A DNA stretch of 64,000 bases, from NCBI RefSeq assembly GCF_047638075.1, contig NZ_JBLJBV010000014.1:37746-101745 (forward strand). The letters are read 5' to 3'. This document shows positions 61,643 through 64,000 of this stretch, in pieces; within the stretch, counting starts at the first letter, position 1; every line of letters begins with the position of its first letter. The stretch is from UBA6197 sp047638075 (GTDB lineage: Bacteria > Pseudomonadota > Alphaproteobacteria > Rhodobacterales > Rhodobacteraceae). The position numbers and the translations under genes were made by a program. The notes under the pieces were generated by a model. That model saw only the letters and a program-made list of their open reading frames with translations. It did not search any database and was not told where the DNA came from.

Positions 61643-62677
61643 CTATCCGATCACCCGGCCGATCACCCCCAACCAGTTATCCCAGCAAATCCGCGTAATC
61701 AGCGCGTCGCCATAACCTGCACGCTCCATTGCATCGGTCAGCTTTGGCAAGCCCGCGGCCGATCCGATGAACCCCGGCATCATCGCCCCGTCAAAATCCG
61801 ACCCTAGCGCCACCCCACCCTCTCCCAGCCGCGCGAGCAAATGGTCAAGATGGCGGATCAGATCTTCCGGGGCGGTATTGGGGTTCTTGATCCCGTCTTC
61901 GCGCACGAATTGCACACCAAAATTCAGGCCAACCAGCCCGCCGCGCTCGGCTATTGCGTCCAGTTGGGCGTCGGTCAGGTTGCGGGTTGCGGGGGTGACG
62001 GCATGGGCGCCGGAATGGGTCGCCACCAAGGGCCGGTTCGATAGGCGCGCCACGTCCCAAAACCCGGCCTCATTCAGATGGCTCAGATCAATCAACACAC
62101 CCAGCGCATCGCATTCTGCCACCAGGCGGCGGCCCGGCTCGGTCAGGCCCGGCCCGGTATCGGGCGAGGCCGGAAACCTGAACGGCACGCCATGGCCAAA
62201 GATATTATCACGCGACCAGACCGGACCAAGGCTGCGCAATCCTGCTGCGTGGTAAACGTGCAGTTCATCCAGATCGGGGCCGATACCTTCGCACCCCTCA
62301 ATATGCATGATCGCGGCTATGGCACCCTCGGCGCGGGCAGCATTGATCTGCGCGGCTGTGGTGCAGATGCGCAAAGCGTCAGGTCGGGCGCGCGCCATGC
62401 GCAGCAGAATCGCGCTTTGCTCCAGCGTGATCTGCTTGGCACGCGCCACATCAAGGGGTGCAAAGACGCGCACGGCCGCCATCGGGTCGGGGTCGGTAGC
62501 GCGGTCACCGGGCACCCAGATCGCAAAAAATCCGCCCGCAAAACCACCGGCACGACATTTGTCGAGATCCACATTACCATCGCGCCCAGCGAAAAAGCCG
62601 GCACCCTCGCGGTCGCCCGATTGCCACAGGTTCAGCAACAAATCGTTATGGCCATCAAAAATCGAAAACTTGGTCAT
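61643..62677 (-). CDS. Membrane dipeptidase-type metallopeptidase (family M19)
   Basis: A 344-residue renal-dipeptidase-fold enzyme. Metal ligands are visible: His/Asp in FDGHNDLL, Glu in HIEGCEG, His in DLSHLNEAGFW and ATHSGAHAV, and Asp in GSDFDGAM. No signal peptide, so a cytoplasmic dipeptidase acting on imported dipeptides is likely. It is divergent from a peptide-binding protein gene 160 bases away, matching an uptake-and-cleave pair. Confidence 0.92.
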   Translation of the reverse strand: MTKFSIFDGHNDLLLNLWQSGDREGAGFFAGRDGNVDLDKCRAGGFAGGFFAIWVPGDRATDPDPMAAVRVFAPLDVARAKQITLEQSAILLRMARARPDALRICTTAAQINAARAEGAIAAIMHIEGCEGIGPDLDELHVYHAAGLRSLGPVWSRDNIFGHGVPFRFPASPDTGPGLTEPGRRLVAECDALGVLIDLSHLNEAGFWDVARLSNRPLVATHSGAHAVTPATRNLTDAQLDAIAERGGLVGLNFGVQFVREDGIKNPNTAPEDLIRHLDHLLARLGEGGVALGSDFDGAMMPGFIGSAAGLPKLTDAMERAGYGDALITRICWDNWLGVIGRVIG

Positions 62678-62837
62678 GCTGCCATTGTCCTTTCGTCAAA
62701 GCGTCCGCCTGCATGGGTTTTGCGCCCTCGCATCGCGCTTGACAAGCGCAAGCCGAAATTGCCCAATCGGTCAGGAAACCACCGGCAATAAATGCTGGGG
62801 ATAACAAATGAAACAATCATATAACGGGGAGTTGAAG

Positions 62838-63959
62838 ATGTTTCTTGATCCGACCTTTCGCCGCGCAGGCGCAGCTGCGCTGACGGCGCTGATGCTGGGC
62901 ACCGCGCCGGCGGCCCTGTTGGCCGAAACCCCGCCTGACACGCTGGTCATTGCCGACGCGATTGACGACATCGTATCGCTGGACCCACACGAAGCGTTCG
63001 AGTTTTCAGGCACCGACGTCATCAACAATATCTATAACGGCCTGATCGAGCTTGACCCGACCAAACCCGGAGAGTTGCTTCCCGGTCTGGCTGAAAGCTG
63101 GTCTGTCGCGGATGACGGCGTGACCTACACGTTCAAGATGAAACCGGGCATCACCTTTGCGTCGGGCAATCCGCTGCGTGCCGAAGATGCAGCCTGGTCC
63201 TTGCAGCGGATCGTCAAGCTGAACAAGAACCCCGCCTTCATCATCACGCAATTCGGGTTTAGCCCGGAAAATGTGGATCAGATGATCACGGCAGAGGGTG
63301 ATACCCTGACCCTCATCACCGATAAACCCTATGCGCCGACCTTCCTTTACAACTGCCTCACCGCGCAGGTTGGTGCGATTGTCGACAAGGAAACCGTCAT
63401 GGCCAATGAGGTCAACGGTGATCTGGGCAATGAATGGATGAAGCAGAATTCCGCAGGCACCGGCCCGTATGTGCTGCGGTCCTACAAGCCCAACGAAAGC
63501 TATGTTCTGGATGCCCGCGAAGACTATTGGGGCGGCGCGCCTGTCCTGAAGCGCGTGTTCATGCGCCATATCCCCGAGGCGGCAACCCAGCGTCTGCTGC
63601 TGGAAAAGGGCGATATCGACATTGCGCGTGAAATGTCCACAGTCGACATCGAAGGTATCACCGGCAATGCCGATCTGAAGGTAGAAGAAAGCGTTGGCGG
63701 CCAGATCTACTACATCTCGATGAACCAGAAGGTCGAGGCGCTGACGAACCCAAAGGTTCTGGATGCGATGCGGTGGGCGATTGATTATGAAGGCATGGCC
63801 AGCACGCTTTTGAAGGGCCAGCAAAAGGTGCATCAGGCGTTCCTGCCCTCGGGCTATCTAGGGGCGCTGGATGACACGCCTTATTCGCTGGACATCGAAA
63901 AGGCCAAGGCGCTTTTGGCGGAATCGGGGGTGGCGCTACCTCTCAAGTATCCGTCTTGA
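62838..63959 (+). pseudogene. Peptide ABC transporter binding protein (DppA/OppA family), broken 3' end
   Basis: A 373-residue reading frame of the SBP_bac_5 family: signal peptide (MFLDPTFRRAGAAALTALM..LAE), then DTLVIADAIDDIVSLDPHEAFEF, NNIYNGLIELD, GTGPYVLRSY and REDYWGGAPVLKRV. Family members run to about 500-540 residues, so roughly the last 150 are missing. Homology-like sequence ends at LAESGVALPL, after which YPS and TGA follow, and none of the three forward frames in the last 40 bases looks like the expected continuation. This points to an insertion or rearrangement at about 63940-63960 instead of a simple frameshift. ATG 62838 has GGGGAG upstream; ATG 62808 is possible. Confidence 0.75.
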
Positions 63960-64000
63960 TCAAGCCGTTTTTTTCACCCAATTTCGGTCAGCTTTGACGA
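63940..64000. other. Probable insertion or rearrangement junction
   Basis: The binding-protein sequence stops matching its family here. The junction holds a 10-base palindrome CTTGATCAAG (63955-63964) and T7 at 63968-63974. It may be the left end of an insertion sequence or other element that runs on past the window; the element itself cannot be identified from 60 bases. Confidence 0.4.

Noticed and set aside
1..64000. CRISPR arrays, rRNA and tRNA genes
   Set aside because: No regularly spaced direct repeats, no ribosomal sequence and no cloverleaf-like sequence were seen in the intergenic gaps by eye. A covariance-model scan was not possible.

Overview
The window reads as chromosomal DNA of an alphaproteobacterium, most likely Rhodobacteraceae (Roseobacter group). 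The evidence is a GC-rich coding style, tightly packed genes with many four-base ATGA stop/start overlaps, and family-typical sets: alphaproteobacterial AddB-AddA, AmgK-MurU cell-wall recycling, the MltA/Tim44/FxsA/SecB neighbourhood, AcuI-type acrylyl-CoA reductase, tripartite tricarboxylate transporters and a Tat-exported (clade I) NosZ. This assignment is inference from gene content; no rRNA or tRNA was seen.

Layout. 1-6.8 kb: an RpiR regulator, a cysteine hydrolase and a glutamine-synthetase-like enzyme (cut by the window start) diverge from a branched-chain-amino-acid/urea-type ABC transporter whose permease (LivM) and ATPase (LivG) are fused. 6.9-11.2 kb: two glycan genes, one a three-domain protein (GT32-like transferase, GT2-like transferase, serine hydrolase) beside a one-domain paralog of its middle domain. 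11.3-17.6 kb: metabolic genes (cysteine synthase, alcohol dehydrogenase, LldD, AcuI) around a visibly AT-richer PAP2-family membrane gene. 17.8-22.3 kb: small envelope proteins, an orphan HisKA_2 sensor kinase, a PRC-barrel protein and Dps. 22.5-31 kb: a complete nosRZDFYLX operon for nitrous oxide respiration. 31.4-40.3 kb: tsaE-amgK-murU-addB-addA-trxA in one direction. 40.3-48.3 kb: a capsule-like protein, hslVU, a lipoprotein esterase, Smr protein, MltA, Tim44-like protein, fxsA, secB and idi. 48.3-56.1 kb: a tctCBA transporter with AtuA-like and DUF4387 proteins, divergent from a response regulator, histidine kinase and third-component binding protein. 56.2-61.6 kb: tamA-tamB. 61.6-64 kb: an M19 dipeptidase divergent from a peptide-binding protein gene that breaks off about 150 codons early at the window edge.

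How the genes work together. Three modules pair uptake with breakdown and local control: the RpiR/Liv module, the TctCBA/AtuA/DUF4387 module with its three-part sensor, and the dipeptidase/peptide-binding pair. The nos operon supplies the reductase, its electron-transfer protein, copper-site maturation and flavinylation factors. The housekeeping block covers recombination repair, peptidoglycan recycling, tRNA t6A modification and proteostasis.

The best candidates for something new are the triple-fusion glycan protein with its neighbour, the Liv/GS/hydrolase module of unknown substrate, the sensor-coupled AtuA/DUF4387 module, and the broken peptide-binding gene at the right edge.
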